Source: Actinomycetospora sp. NBRC 106375 (GTDB lineage: Bacteria > Actinomycetota > Actinomycetes > Mycobacteriales > Pseudonocardiaceae). Taken from it: DNA of 64,000 nt. The stretch spans positions 186,001 to 250,000 of the forward strand of contig NZ_BSTS01000004.1 in assembly GCF_030269665.1 (NCBI RefSeq), read 5' to 3'. Below, in pieces: positions 34,891 to 42,792 of this stretch. The notes under the pieces were generated by a model that had not been told where the DNA came from, did not search any database, and was given only the letters and a program-made list of their open reading frames with translations. Made by a program: the position numbers and the translations under genes. The number at the start of each line of letters is the position of its first letter. Within the stretch, counting starts at the first letter, position 1.

Positions 34891-36081
34891 ATGTCCGGAC
34901 CCCAGCCCGTCACCGTCGACGGCGGCGCGCTCTCCGCCGAGGATCGCGAGAAGGCCACCGACCAGCTCGTGGAGACGCTCGCCGACGCCGACGAGGCGGG
35001 CTGGTACGGCGAGCTCGTGGTCGAGCGCCCCTGGTCGGCGCACAACCCGCGCCTGTCCGGCGAGTTCGCCCGCGCCGCGGCCATCCGCCGCTACCTGTGC
35101 CGGGAGCTGGCGTCGCTGCTCGCCGCGGGCGCGCGGATCACGGCCCGCCCCTCGCGCAGCCAACCCCCGTTCGACGACCCCGCCTTCTTCGCCGCCCTCG
35201 ACGAGGACCGCGTCGACACCCGGTCGAAGAAGCTGTTCCTGTTCTCCCCCGAGCGGATGGCGCTCTCGCTCGACCGCATCGGCCACTACACCGGCACCCC
35301 GGCCGCGGCGTTCCAGCGCCACGTGCTGTTCACGAACTACGCGATGCACGTCGAGGCGTTCCTCGAGCGCTTCCCCGACGCCGACCGGCCCGCGCGCGAC
35401 GGTGCCCAGATGCCCGCGTACCACCACCGCACCGAGGCCGGCGACGGCGTGAGCCTCGTGAACATCGGCGTCGGGCCGGCCAACGCGAAGACCGCCACCG
35501 ACCACGTGGCGGTCCTGCGCCCCGACACCATGATCATGATCGGGCACTGCGGCGGCCTGCGGAACCACCAGCAGAAGGGCGACTTCGTGCTGGCCACGGG
35601 CTACCAGCGCGCCGACCACGTCCTCGACGAGGCGCTGCCGCTCGACGTGCCCGTGATCCCGCACCACCGGCTCAACACGTTCCTGCTCGACGCGCTCGCC
35701 GAGGCCGGGCGGCCCTACCGGATGGGCATCGTGCACACCACCGACAACCGCGACTGGGAGTTCACCCAGCAGGCCACGCTCGCGGCGATGCGGGTGAGCC
35801 GCAGCGTCGCGGTCGACATGGAGTCGGCGACGATCGCGGCCAACGGGTTCCGCTACCGGATCCCCAACGCGACCCTGCTGTGCGTCTCGGACAAGCCCCT
35901 GCACGGCTCGCCCAAGCTCGCCGCCGGCGCCCAGGAGTTCTACGAGGCCTCCAAGCGCCACCACCTCGACATCGCGCTCTCGGCGCTGGACGAGGTGCGT
36001 CGCACCCATCCCGAGGGCCTGCCGAGCCAGGAGATCCGCGCCGTCGACGAGCCGTTGTTCGGGGGCCCGCAGGACCTCTAG
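34891..36081 (+). CDS. amn: AMP nucleosidase
   Basis: This 396-residue protein cleaves AMP to adenine and ribose 5-phosphate. The N-terminal domain contains RPSRSQPPFDDPAFFAAL and LSLDRIGHYTGTPAAAFQRHVLFTNYAMHVEAF. The C-terminal domain is a nucleoside-phosphorylase fold with VNIGVGPANAKTATDHVAVL, MIGHCGGLRNHQ, KGDFVLATGYQRADHVLD, VDMESATIAANGFRY and LLCVSDKPLHG (catalytic Asp). I chose the ATG at 34891 over 34807, which falls in the divergent promoter region. Its stop overlaps the convergent modC stop (CTAG). AMP nucleosidase contributes to purine recycling. Confidence 0.92.
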   Translation: MSGPQPVTVDGGALSAEDREKATDQLVETLADADEAGWYGELVVERPWSAHNPRLSGEFARAAAIRRYLCRELASLLAAGARITARPSRSQPPFDDPAFFAALDEDRVDTRSKKLFLFSPERMALSLDRIGHYTGTPAAAFQRHVLFTNYAMHVEAFLERFPDADRPARDGAQMPAYHHRTEAGDGVSLVNIGVGPANAKTATDHVAVLRPDTMIMIGHCGGLRNHQQKGDFVLATGYQRADHVLDEALPLDVPVIPHHRLNTFLLDALAEAGRPYRMGIVHTTDNRDWEFTQQATLAAMRVSRSVAVDMESATIAANGFRYRIPNATLLCVSDKPLHGSPKLAAGAQEFYEASKRHHLDIALSALDEVRRTHPEGLPSQEIRAVDEPLFGGPQDL

Positions 36082-37223
36082 CGGCTGCGCGGGTGCACCG
36101 AGACCTCGGTGGCCTTCACCGCGAACCACAGGTCGTCGCCCGGTTCGACGCCGAGCTCGGCGACCGCGGCCGGGGTGATGTCGGCGGCGAGGCCGTCGGC
36201 CCACGGTGGGCCCTGGGGGACGGCCGCGGCGCGCAGGCGCACCACCTGACCCTGCGGCTCCAGGGCGGCCAGGCGCACGGGCAGGACGTTGCGGGGGCTG
36301 CCCTCGGGGTGCTCGCGGTGCACGGCGACCGAGGTCGGCGCGAAGACCGCCACGGCGGGCTCGCCGTCGTCGACGGGTTCGGAGGCGGCGCCGAACACGG
36401 TGCCGCCGTCGGGGGTGCGCAGGCCGCCGTCGGCCGCGACGCCGGTGACGAGGTCGAGCCCCGCGATCCGGGCGGCGAACGCGGAGCGGGGGCGCGCGAG
36501 CACCTCGGCCGTGGGCCCCTGCTCGACGATCCGGCCCTCGGCGAGCACCACGAGGCGGTCGGCGAGCACGACGGCGTCGACGACGTCGTGGGTCACCAGC
36601 AGCGTCGTCTGGCCGGTGTCGCGCACGAGGCGGCGCAGGACCGAGCGCACGGCCGGCGCGGCGTCGATGTCGAGGGCGGCGAAGGGCTCGTCGAGCAGCA
36701 GGAGCTCCGGCTCGGTCGCGAGCGCCCGCGCGATCGCCACCCGCTGGGCCTGCCCTCCGGAGAGCTCCGCCGGGCGGCGGTCCTCGAGCTCGCCCACCCC
36801 GACGTCGTCGAGGCGGCGGCGCGCACCCGCGGCGGCCTCGCGGCGCGGGCGGCCGGCGCAGCGCGGGCCGAAGGCCACGTTGTCGCGGACGCTGAGGTGC
36901 GGGAACAGCAGCGCCTGCTGGCTGAGCATGCCGACCCGCCTGCGGTGGGCGGGGACCGCGGTCCCGTCGGCGCTGTCGAGCAGCACCCGGCCGCCGAGGG
37001 TGACGCGCGCGTCCTCGGGCGCGTAGAGCCCGGCGAGGGTCCCGAGCAGCGTCGACTTGCCCGACCCGTTCGGCCCGAGCACGGCGACGACCTCGCCGGG
37101 CTCGACCCGCAGGTCGACGTCGAGCGTGAACCCGCCCCGCCGCGTCGTCACCCGGGCGGCCAGGCCCGACCCGTCGGAGGCGGCCTCGGGCGGTCGGCGG
37201 AGGTAGGACGACAGCGGCTTCAC
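36078..37223 (-). CDS. modC: Molybdate ABC transporter ATP-binding protein
   Basis: This 381-residue ABC ATPase has Walker A LGPNGSGKSTLLG (about residue 48), Q-loop SQQALLFPHLSVRDNVAFGP, signature ELSGGQAQRVAIARALA, Walker B LLLLDEPFAALD and H-loop LLVTHDVVDAV. The C-terminal ~130 residues form the TOBE/molbindin region (NVLPVRLAALEPQGQVVRLRA, VKATEVSVHPR) typical of ModC. It energises molybdate import at the cytoplasmic membrane. Its GTG overlaps the modB stop (GTGA). It is the last gene of the operon. Confidence 0.93.
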   Translation of the reverse strand: MKPLSSYLRRPPEAASDGSGLAARVTTRRGGFTLDVDLRVEPGEVVAVLGPNGSGKSTLLGTLAGLYAPEDARVTLGGRVLLDSADGTAVPAHRRRVGMLSQQALLFPHLSVRDNVAFGPRCAGRPRREAAAGARRRLDDVGVGELEDRRPAELSGGQAQRVAIARALATEPELLLLDEPFAALDIDAAPAVRSVLRRLVRDTGQTTLLVTHDVVDAVVLADRLVVLAEGRIVEQGPTAEVLARPRSAFAARIAGLDLVTGVAADGGLRTPDGGTVFGAASEPVDDGEPAVAVFAPTSVAVHREHPEGSPRNVLPVRLAALEPQGQVVRLRAAAVPQGPPWADGLAADITPAAVAELGVEPGDDLWFAVKATEVSVHPRSR

Positions 37224-38053
37224 CGGACCCCCGACACATCCCGGGTCCGGGTCGCGACGATGACGAGCACGGCGACCACGACGAGCACGAGCGACATGGC
37301 CACGGCGCCGTCGAGGTCGTTCTGCGACTGGATGTAGATCAGCAGCGGCAGCGTCTGGGTGGTGCCCTGGAGGTTGCCGGCGAACGCGATCGTGGCGCCG
37401 AACTCGCCCAGCGCCCGCGCGAAGGCGAGCACCGACCCCGAGATCAGGCCGGGGAGCACGACGGGGATCGTCACCCGGCGCAGCGCGGTCAGCGGCGACG
37501 CCCCGAGGGTCGCGGCGACGACCTCGTAGCGCTCGCCGGCGGTGCGCAGCGCGCCCTCGAGGCTGACGACGAGGAACGGCATCGCGACGAAGGTCTGGGC
37601 GATGACCACGGCCTCGGTGGAGAACGGGACCGTGATCCCGAACCATGCGTTCAGCAGCTGGCCGAGCGGGCCGGTGCGCCCGAGCAGGAAGAGCAGCGTC
37701 AGACCGCCGACGACCGGGGGCAGGACGAGCGGGAGCAGCACGACCGAGCGCAGGAACGGCAGGCCGGGGATGTTCGACCGCGCGAGCACGAGCGCCAGCG
37801 GCCCACCGAGGACCAGGCACAGTGCGGTCGACGTGAGCCCGGTCTTCAGCGAGAGCCAGAGCGCGTCGAGTGCGGCATCGGTGGTGACCAGCGCCGCGAA
37901 GTTCGGCCAGTCCGTCCGGACGATCAGCCCGGCGACCGGCACCGCGATGAGCCCGAAGGCCACCACCGCGGGGACCCACACGGGCCAGGGCAGCGCGAGG
38001 GAGACCGTGCTCCCCCGGCTCCCCCGGCCCGTGCGGGTGACGGCGCGCGTCAC
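37220..38053 (-). CDS. modB: Molybdate ABC transporter permease
   Basis: This 277-residue membrane protein has about six transmembrane segments and the inner-membrane EAA loop (ERYEVVAATLGASPLTALRRVTIPVVLPGLI) that docks with ModC. LALPLVLPPVV-like and ALGEFGATIAFAGN sequences are typical of ModB. The GTG start overlaps the modA stop (GTGA). Together with ModA and ModC it forms the molybdate importer. Confidence 0.93.
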   Translation of the reverse strand: MTRAVTRTGRGSRGSTVSLALPWPVWVPAVVAFGLIAVPVAGLIVRTDWPNFAALVTTDAALDALWLSLKTGLTSTALCLVLGGPLALVLARSNIPGLPFLRSVVLLPLVLPPVVGGLTLLFLLGRTGPLGQLLNAWFGITVPFSTEAVVIAQTFVAMPFLVVSLEGALRTAGERYEVVAATLGASPLTALRRVTIPVVLPGLISGSVLAFARALGEFGATIAFAGNLQGTTQTLPLLIYIQSQNDLDGAVAMSLVLVVVAVLVIVATRTRDVSGVR

Positions 38054-38835
38054 TTCAGCTGGAAGCCCGCCTGGGTCAGGGCGGCGTCACCCTGCGGCCC
38101 GGTGATGAACTGGATCCACTGCTGGCCGAGGTCGGCGTTCTGGCTGCCCGCGACGACGCCGATCGGGTAGGTCTGCCCGGCGCCCTGCGCGCTGGCCTGC
38201 GGGAAGTCGACGCCCTGGACCTGGCCGTTGGTGGCCTTGACGTCGGTGACGTAGACGATGCCCGCGTCGACGTTGCGGGTGGTCACGCGCTGGAGCACGG
38301 TCCGGACGTCGGGGTCCTGGCTGACCGGGTCGAGCGTGACGCCGGCGGCCCGCTCGGCGGCCTGGGTGGCCTGGCCGCACGGCACGGTGGGCTGGCAGAT
38401 CGCCTCGGTGACCTGCGGGCCGACCAGCGACTGCAGGTTCGCGATCTGCTTCGGGTTGCCGGGCGCGACGGCGATCTGCAGCGAGTTCGCCGCGTAGGTC
38501 ACCGGCTGGCCCTCGATGCGGCCGGCCTGCTGGGCGGTCTGCATCGTCTTCGGGCTCGCGGTGGCGAGCACGTCGGTGGGCACGCCCTGGACGACCTGCT
38601 GGGCCAGCGTGTCCGACCCGCCGAAGTTGAAGCGGACCGTGGTGCCGGGGTGGGCCTGCTCGAACTGGGGCTTGAGCTGGTTGTAGACGTCGGTCAGCGA
38701 GGCGGCGGCGGAGATCGTCAGCGTGCGGGCCGGGGCCGCCTGCTGCTGCTCGCCACCGCTGCTGCCGCAGGCAGCGACGCCGAGCGTGACGGCGGCGGCC
38801 AGCGCCGTGAGGACGAGCCTGCGGGCGCTGATCAC
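38050..38835 (-). CDS. modA: Molybdate-binding lipoprotein
   Basis: This 261-residue lipoprotein has a signal peptide with lipobox VAAC at about residue 21, so it is predicted to be tethered outside the membrane. The mature part has LTISAAASLTDVYNQLKPQFEQ, FNFGGSDTLAQQVVQGVPTDVLATAS, DAGIVYVTDVKA and YPIGVVAGSQN, the ModA fold with its oxyanion-binding Ser residues. The GTG at 38835 is supported by GGAGGTAT upstream and by a GTGA overlap with the regulator stop. The longer frame upstream is rejected because it would bury the signal peptide. Confidence 0.93.
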   Translation of the reverse strand: MISARRLVLTALAAAVTLGVAACGSSGGEQQQAAPARTLTISAAASLTDVYNQLKPQFEQAHPGTTVRFNFGGSDTLAQQVVQGVPTDVLATASPKTMQTAQQAGRIEGQPVTYAANSLQIAVAPGNPKQIANLQSLVGPQVTEAICQPTVPCGQATQAAERAAGVTLDPVSQDPDVRTVLQRVTTRNVDAGIVYVTDVKATNGQVQGVDFPQASAQGAGQTYPIGVVAGSQNADLGQQWIQFITGPQGDAALTQAGFQLK

Positions 38836-39236
38836 GCCATACCTCCGGGGGTCTCGACGATGATGTGTGACGCCTTCACGACCGAGACCGCGAGCGACCC
38901 GACCTCGAGCCCGAGCTCCTCGACGGCCTCCGTGCTCATCAGGGACACGACGCGGTGCGGGCCGCACTGCATCTCGACCTGCGACATGACCTTGTCGCTG
39001 ACGATCTCGGTGACCAGGCCGACGAAGCGGTTGCGGGCGGACCGGCCCACCCCCGACGGGTCGGGGGTGGCGTGGGCCGAGGCGCGGGCGAACGATGCGA
39101 GGTCGGCGCCCGCGATCACCTTGCGCCCGCTCGCGTCGGTGGAGACCGGCAGCGAGCCGCTGTCGGTCCAGCGCCGCACCGTGTCGTCGCTGACACCGAG
39201 CAGGCGGGCTGCCTCGGCGATCCGGAAGTGCGTCAC
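38832..39236 (-). CDS. HTH (MerR/excisionase-like) and TOBE-domain molybdenum-responsive regulator
   Basis: This 134-residue protein has an N-terminal HTH (FRIAEAARLLGVSDDTVRRWTDSGSL, residues ~4-30) and a C-terminal single TOBE/molbindin domain (RNRFVGLVTEIVSDKVMSQVEMQCGPHRVVSLMSTEAVEELGL, then GSLAVSVVKASHIIVE). TOBE domains bind molybdate or tungstate, so this is probably a repressor or sensor acting like ModE but with another HTH type. It is the first gene of the mod operon and likely autoregulates it. The GTG at 39236 is the first start with the HTH intact. Confidence 0.85.
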   Translation of the reverse strand: MTHFRIAEAARLLGVSDDTVRRWTDSGSLPVSTDASGRKVIAGADLASFARASAHATPDPSGVGRSARNRFVGLVTEIVSDKVMSQVEMQCGPHRVVSLMSTEAVEELGLEVGSLAVSVVKASHIIVETPGGMA

Positions 39237-39355
39237 GAGCGGGCAGTGTAGGACCGTTCGTGCGCCTGTACAGGGTCGAGTGCGCCGCATGTCCGGTGAT
39301 CGACGTCGGCCGCCGGCGCTCGCGCCCCGAACCGGTGCGGTGGGAAGGTGCGGGC

Positions 39356-40561
39356 GTGGACTTCGCACCCAGTGCCGCGGCGCAGGACTACACCGACCGC
39401 ATGCGGGCCTTCCTCGACGAGGCCGTGCTGCCCGCCGAGAAGGTCTACGACGCCTGGCGGGAGGAGCGGCGCGGGACGACCGCCGAGCACGACCTGCCGC
39501 CTGTGGTCGACGAGCTCAAGGCCGAGGCCCGCCGGCGTGGTCTGTGGAACCTCTTCCTGCCCGACGTCTCGGGGCTGTCCAACCTCGAGTACGCGCCGGT
39601 CGCCGAGGTGTCGGGCTGGTCGCCGGTGATCGCCCCCGAGGCGATCAACTGCCAGGCGCCCGACACCGGCAACATGGAGACCTTGCACCTGTTCGGCACC
39701 GTCGAGCAGAAGCAGGCCTGGCTCGAGCCCCTGCTCGCCGGGGAGATCCGCTCGGCGTTCGCGATGACCGAGCCGGCCGTCGCGTCGTCGGACGCCACCA
39801 ACATCACGACCTCGATCACCCGCGACGGTGACGACTACGTGATCACCGGCAAGAAGTGGTGGATCTCCGGCGCCGCGGACCCGCGCTGCCAGATCTTCAT
39901 CGTCATGGGCAAGACCGACCCGGACGCCCCGACGCACCGCCAGCAGTCGATGGTGCTCGTCCCCCGCGACGCCCCGGGCCTGACGATCACCCGCCCGCTG
40001 CCGGTCTTCGGCTACCAGGACCAGCACGGGCACTGCGAGCTCGAGCTCAATGAGGTCCGCGTTCCGGTGACGAACCTCCTCGGCGAGGAGGGCGGCGGCT
40101 TCGCCATCGCCCAGGCGCGGCTGGGCCCCGGCCGCATCCACCACTGCATGCGCCTCATCGGGATGGCCGAGCGCGCCGTCGACGCGATGGTGCGGCGGGC
40201 CAACGAGCGCGTCGCCTTCGGCAAGACCCTCGGCGAGCAGGGCGTCGTGCGCGAGCAGATCGCCGAGAGCCGCATCGAGATCGAGCAGGCCCGCCTGCTC
40301 GTGCTCAAGACGGCGTGGCTGATCGACAACGTCGGCTCCCGCGGTGCGGCCAGCGAGATCGCGGCCATCAAGGTCATCTGCCCGCGGATGGCATGCGACG
40401 TCATCGACCGCGCGATCCAGATCCACGGCGGCGGCGGGGTCTCCGACGACTTCCCGCTCGCCTACGCCTACTCCTGGGCCCGCGCCCTGCGCCTCGCCGA
40501 CGGCCCCGACGAGGTCCACCTGCGCTCCGTCGCCCGTCAGGAGCTCAAGGCCCACGGCTGA
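39356..40561 (+). CDS. Acyl-CoA dehydrogenase family protein
   Basis: This 401-residue flavoprotein oxidises an acyl-CoA or related thioester. Typical blocks include AFAMTEPAVASSDATNITTSI (FAD and substrate contacts), YVITGKKWWISGAADPRC, GYQDQHGHCELELNEVRVP, NERVAFGKTLGEQGVVREQIAESRIEIEQARLLVLK, and the C-terminal QIHGGGGVSDDFPLAYAYSWARALRLADGPDEVH. It belongs to the longer ACAD10/11-like branch. The GTG at 39356 has GGGAAGG 8-10 nt upstream. Its partner electron carrier is not encoded nearby. A 40-nt palindrome follows the stop. Confidence 0.9.
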   Translation: MDFAPSAAAQDYTDRMRAFLDEAVLPAEKVYDAWREERRGTTAEHDLPPVVDELKAEARRRGLWNLFLPDVSGLSNLEYAPVAEVSGWSPVIAPEAINCQAPDTGNMETLHLFGTVEQKQAWLEPLLAGEIRSAFAMTEPAVASSDATNITTSITRDGDDYVITGKKWWISGAADPRCQIFIVMGKTDPDAPTHRQQSMVLVPRDAPGLTITRPLPVFGYQDQHGHCELELNEVRVPVTNLLGEEGGGFAIAQARLGPGRIHHCMRLIGMAERAVDAMVRRANERVAFGKTLGEQGVVREQIAESRIEIEQARLLVLKTAWLIDNVGSRGAASEIAAIKVICPRMACDVIDRAIQIHGGGGVSDDFPLAYAYSWARALRLADGPDEVHLRSVARQELKAHG

Positions 40562-40566
40562 CCGGC

Positions 40567-40614
40567 GTACGTGAGCGAACTTCGGGGCTATAGCCCCGAA
40601 GTTCGCTCACGTAC
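40567..40614. repeat. 40-nt palindromic repeat, copy 3, with 4-bp longer arms (convergent gene ends)
   Basis: A perfect 48-nt palindrome: CGTACGTGAGCGAAC... with centre GGGGCTATAGCCCC. The 40-nt core is 40571-40610. It fills the 56-bp gap between the acyl-CoA dehydrogenase and LuxR genes and can act as a two-way terminator. Confidence 0.92.
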
Positions 40615-40617
40615 GGG

Positions 40618-41343
40618 TCAGACGCCGGCCTTGCGGGTGGTCGGCGCCGGGACGAAGAGCCCGAGGCGCCAGGCGTGGCTGACCGCCTGGGCGCGGTCGC
40701 TCGCGCCGAGCTTGCGGAACAGGTGCCCGGTGTGCGACTTCACCGTGTGGTCGGACAGGTAGAGCCGCTTGCCGATGTCGGCGTTGGTCAGCCCGCGGCT
40801 CACCCCGATCAGCACCTGCACCTCGCGCACCGACAGCTCCAGGCGACGCTGGGCCTCGAGGTCGACGACGACGTCGCGCAGGCTGCCGTCGACGGCGATG
40901 CTCCCGGCGACCGCGTCGCCGGGCAGGGCCGGGCGCGGCAGCAGGTCCTCGCCGGCGGCCGTCGTCGCGACGCTGCGGACGAGGGTGCGGATCATCGCCC
41001 GCGGGGCGTCCCAGCGCAGGAACCCCGCGGCGCCCTCGGCGAGCGCCAGCTGGGCGGGCGCGTGGGCCTCCGCCGAGCCCGCCACGAGCACCGCGGTCCC
41101 CGGTGCGTCGGCGAGCACCCGGCGCACGACGGCGAGCCCGGTCGGCTCGCTCTCGGCGAGCCCCAGGACCGCCATCGCGCGCGGGGTCGCCCCGAGCCGG
41201 TCGAGCAGGTCGTCGGCGTCCTCGGCCGCGGCCACCCCGTCGGTGCCCACGACCGATCCGACGAGCAGCTGCAGCCGTCGTCGCGCCTGAGGACGTTCGT
41301 CGTGGACGACGCACGTCGCGGTGGTTCCCCCGCCGTCGATCAC
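40618..41343 (-). CDS. LuxR-family regulator with a degenerate receiver-like domain
   Basis: This is a 241-residue protein. The C-terminal HTH is of the LuxR/FixJ type (LSVREVQVLIGVSRGLTNADIGKRL, YLSDHTVKSHTGHLFRKLGASDRAQAV). The N-terminal ~125 residues keep the length and pattern of a response-regulator receiver (ATCVVHDERPQARRRLQ, TAVLVAGSAEAHAPAQLALAEGAAGFL). The usual phosphorylated Asp is missing: the equivalent strand reads AMAVLGLAESE. It probably senses something other than His-Asp phosphotransfer. The start is a GTG. It is convergent with the acyl-CoA dehydrogenase gene. Confidence 0.8.
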   Translation of the reverse strand: MIDGGGTTATCVVHDERPQARRRLQLLVGSVVGTDGVAAAEDADDLLDRLGATPRAMAVLGLAESEPTGLAVVRRVLADAPGTAVLVAGSAEAHAPAQLALAEGAAGFLRWDAPRAMIRTLVRSVATTAAGEDLLPRPALPGDAVAGSIAVDGSLRDVVVDLEAQRRLELSVREVQVLIGVSRGLTNADIGKRLYLSDHTVKSHTGHLFRKLGASDRAQAVSHAWRLGLFVPAPTTRKAGV

Positions 41344-41544
41344 TCGACTAGGCGTACCTCATCAGAGTGAAAGAAGGGGCGGCGACGCACCGGCTCCGGA
41401 TCAAGAAAATCACAGCGTTGTAAGTCCCCCGGCCGTCTATCACCCACATGCGTCTCCCGGCTTTCACTTGTCGACACAGAGTTCCCGACCTTGCATGGGC
41501 GCGGGCGTCCTCGACCCGACGAGGACCGGTGCGTGGGGAGCGTC
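41344..41544. promoter_or_regulatory. Divergent promoter region, less GC-rich than its surroundings
   Basis: The 201-bp gap between the LuxR regulator and the secreted-protein pair contains AT-richer stretches (around 41400-41425 and 41450-41470), unusual here and suitable for promoters in both directions. No inverted repeat stands out. Confidence 0.4.
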
Positions 41545-42792
41545 ATGCCGGCAGGCCGGGCAGGGGTCCGGGCGGGGACGGGTTCGCGGGTGGGACGGCG
41601 GGGGCTCGGGGTCCTCGTCGCGGCCGCGGGGGCACTCCTGGGGGTGCTGGTGGCCGCGCCCCCGGCGGGCGCCGTGCCGACCAGCGAGACCTGGGCCGCC
41701 GAGCTCGCCGTGGACGGCGGTGACGACACCAACGTCGTCGCCGGCGACGGCGCCGTCCGCCTGGCCGACCTCGACCCCCGGCAGACCAGTTCCGGCGAGC
41801 AGCCGGCCGAGGGGGAGCTCCTGCTCGCCCCGCGGCGCCCGGCGGCCGTGACCGACCGGGTCGCCGCCGACGTGACCGCCGACGTGCCCGCGGGCGCGCA
41901 GGTGATCGTCGCGGCGCGCGGTCTGCGCGACGACGGCACGTGGGGGCAGTGGAGCGAGGCCCGCACCGACGAGCCCGCGCGGCTCTCCGAGCCGACGACC
42001 GAGGTCCAGATCCGGGTCACCCTCGTCGCCGCCCCGGACGGCTCGGGGCCCGCCGTGGCGCGGCTGTGGCTGACCGCCGACCGCGGACCGGTCGCCTTCG
42101 CCGCCCCGGAGACGACGCCGCTGACCTCGCGGGTCTACGCGACCCGGATCGGCCTGGTCGGCAACCGCACCGCCAACGGCCACCAGGTGGCGCCCGACGA
42201 CCGGTTCGTCGCCCTGCCCTCGCGGCGCAGCCTCGCCCCCCGCGACGTCGGGGACTACACCGTGCGCGTCTGCGCGAGCGCGACCCGCTGCACCTGGGCG
42301 CCGGTCTGGGACGTCGGCCCGTGGAACACCAAGGACGACTACTGGAGCCCGGTCGGCCAGCGCCAGGAGTTCAAGGACCTGCCCCGCGGGCGGGCCGAGG
42401 CCGACGCCGCGCACAGCGACGGCTACAACGGCGGGCGCGACGCGTCGGGCCGGCAGGTCACCAACCCGGCCGGCATCGACCTCGCCGACGGCACCTTCCG
42501 CCAGGACCTCGGCCTCACCGACAACGCGTGGGTCACCGTCACCTACCTCTGGACCGGCACCGGGCCCTCCGGCGGCGCGCTCGACCGCGACGCCCGGCTC
42601 GAGGTCCGGTCGGCCCCCGTGGCGGACGCGCCGGTCGTCGGCGTCGTCGCGCCCCGGGCCCGCATGTCCTTCGAGTGCGCGACGAGCACCCCCGGCGGCC
42701 GGACCGGTGTCGGTGCCCGATGGATCCGGGTGGGTCCGTCCCAGTTCGTCCCGGCCGATCTGGTGGAGGCCCGCGATGTCCCGTCCTGCTGA
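41545..42792 (+). CDS. Secreted protein of unknown function, first of a tandem pair
   Basis: This is a 415-residue exported protein. The N-terminus has twin-Arg-like basic residues and a signal peptide (RRGLGVLVAAAGALLGVLVAAPPAGAVP). The mature N-terminal ~150 residues (ETWAAELAVDGGDD, LLAPRRPAAVTDRVAADVTADVPAG, GLRDDGTWGQWSEART, PTTEVQIRVTL) are paralogous to the next gene. The C-terminal half has a conserved-looking cysteine pair (VRVCASATRCTWAPVWDVGPWN), GYNGGRDASGRQVTNPAGIDLADGTF and a terminal RARMSFECA...C. I do not recognise a family for the C-terminal half. The ATG at 41545 has GGGGAG upstream. Confidence 0.75.
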   Translation: MPAGRAGVRAGTGSRVGRRGLGVLVAAAGALLGVLVAAPPAGAVPTSETWAAELAVDGGDDTNVVAGDGAVRLADLDPRQTSSGEQPAEGELLLAPRRPAAVTDRVAADVTADVPAGAQVIVAARGLRDDGTWGQWSEARTDEPARLSEPTTEVQIRVTLVAAPDGSGPAVARLWLTADRGPVAFAAPETTPLTSRVYATRIGLVGNRTANGHQVAPDDRFVALPSRRSLAPRDVGDYTVRVCASATRCTWAPVWDVGPWNTKDDYWSPVGQRQEFKDLPRGRAEADAAHSDGYNGGRDASGRQVTNPAGIDLADGTFRQDLGLTDNAWVTVTYLWTGTGPSGGALDRDARLEVRSAPVADAPVVGVVAPRARMSFECATSTPGGRTGVGARWIRVGPSQFVPADLVEARDVPSC

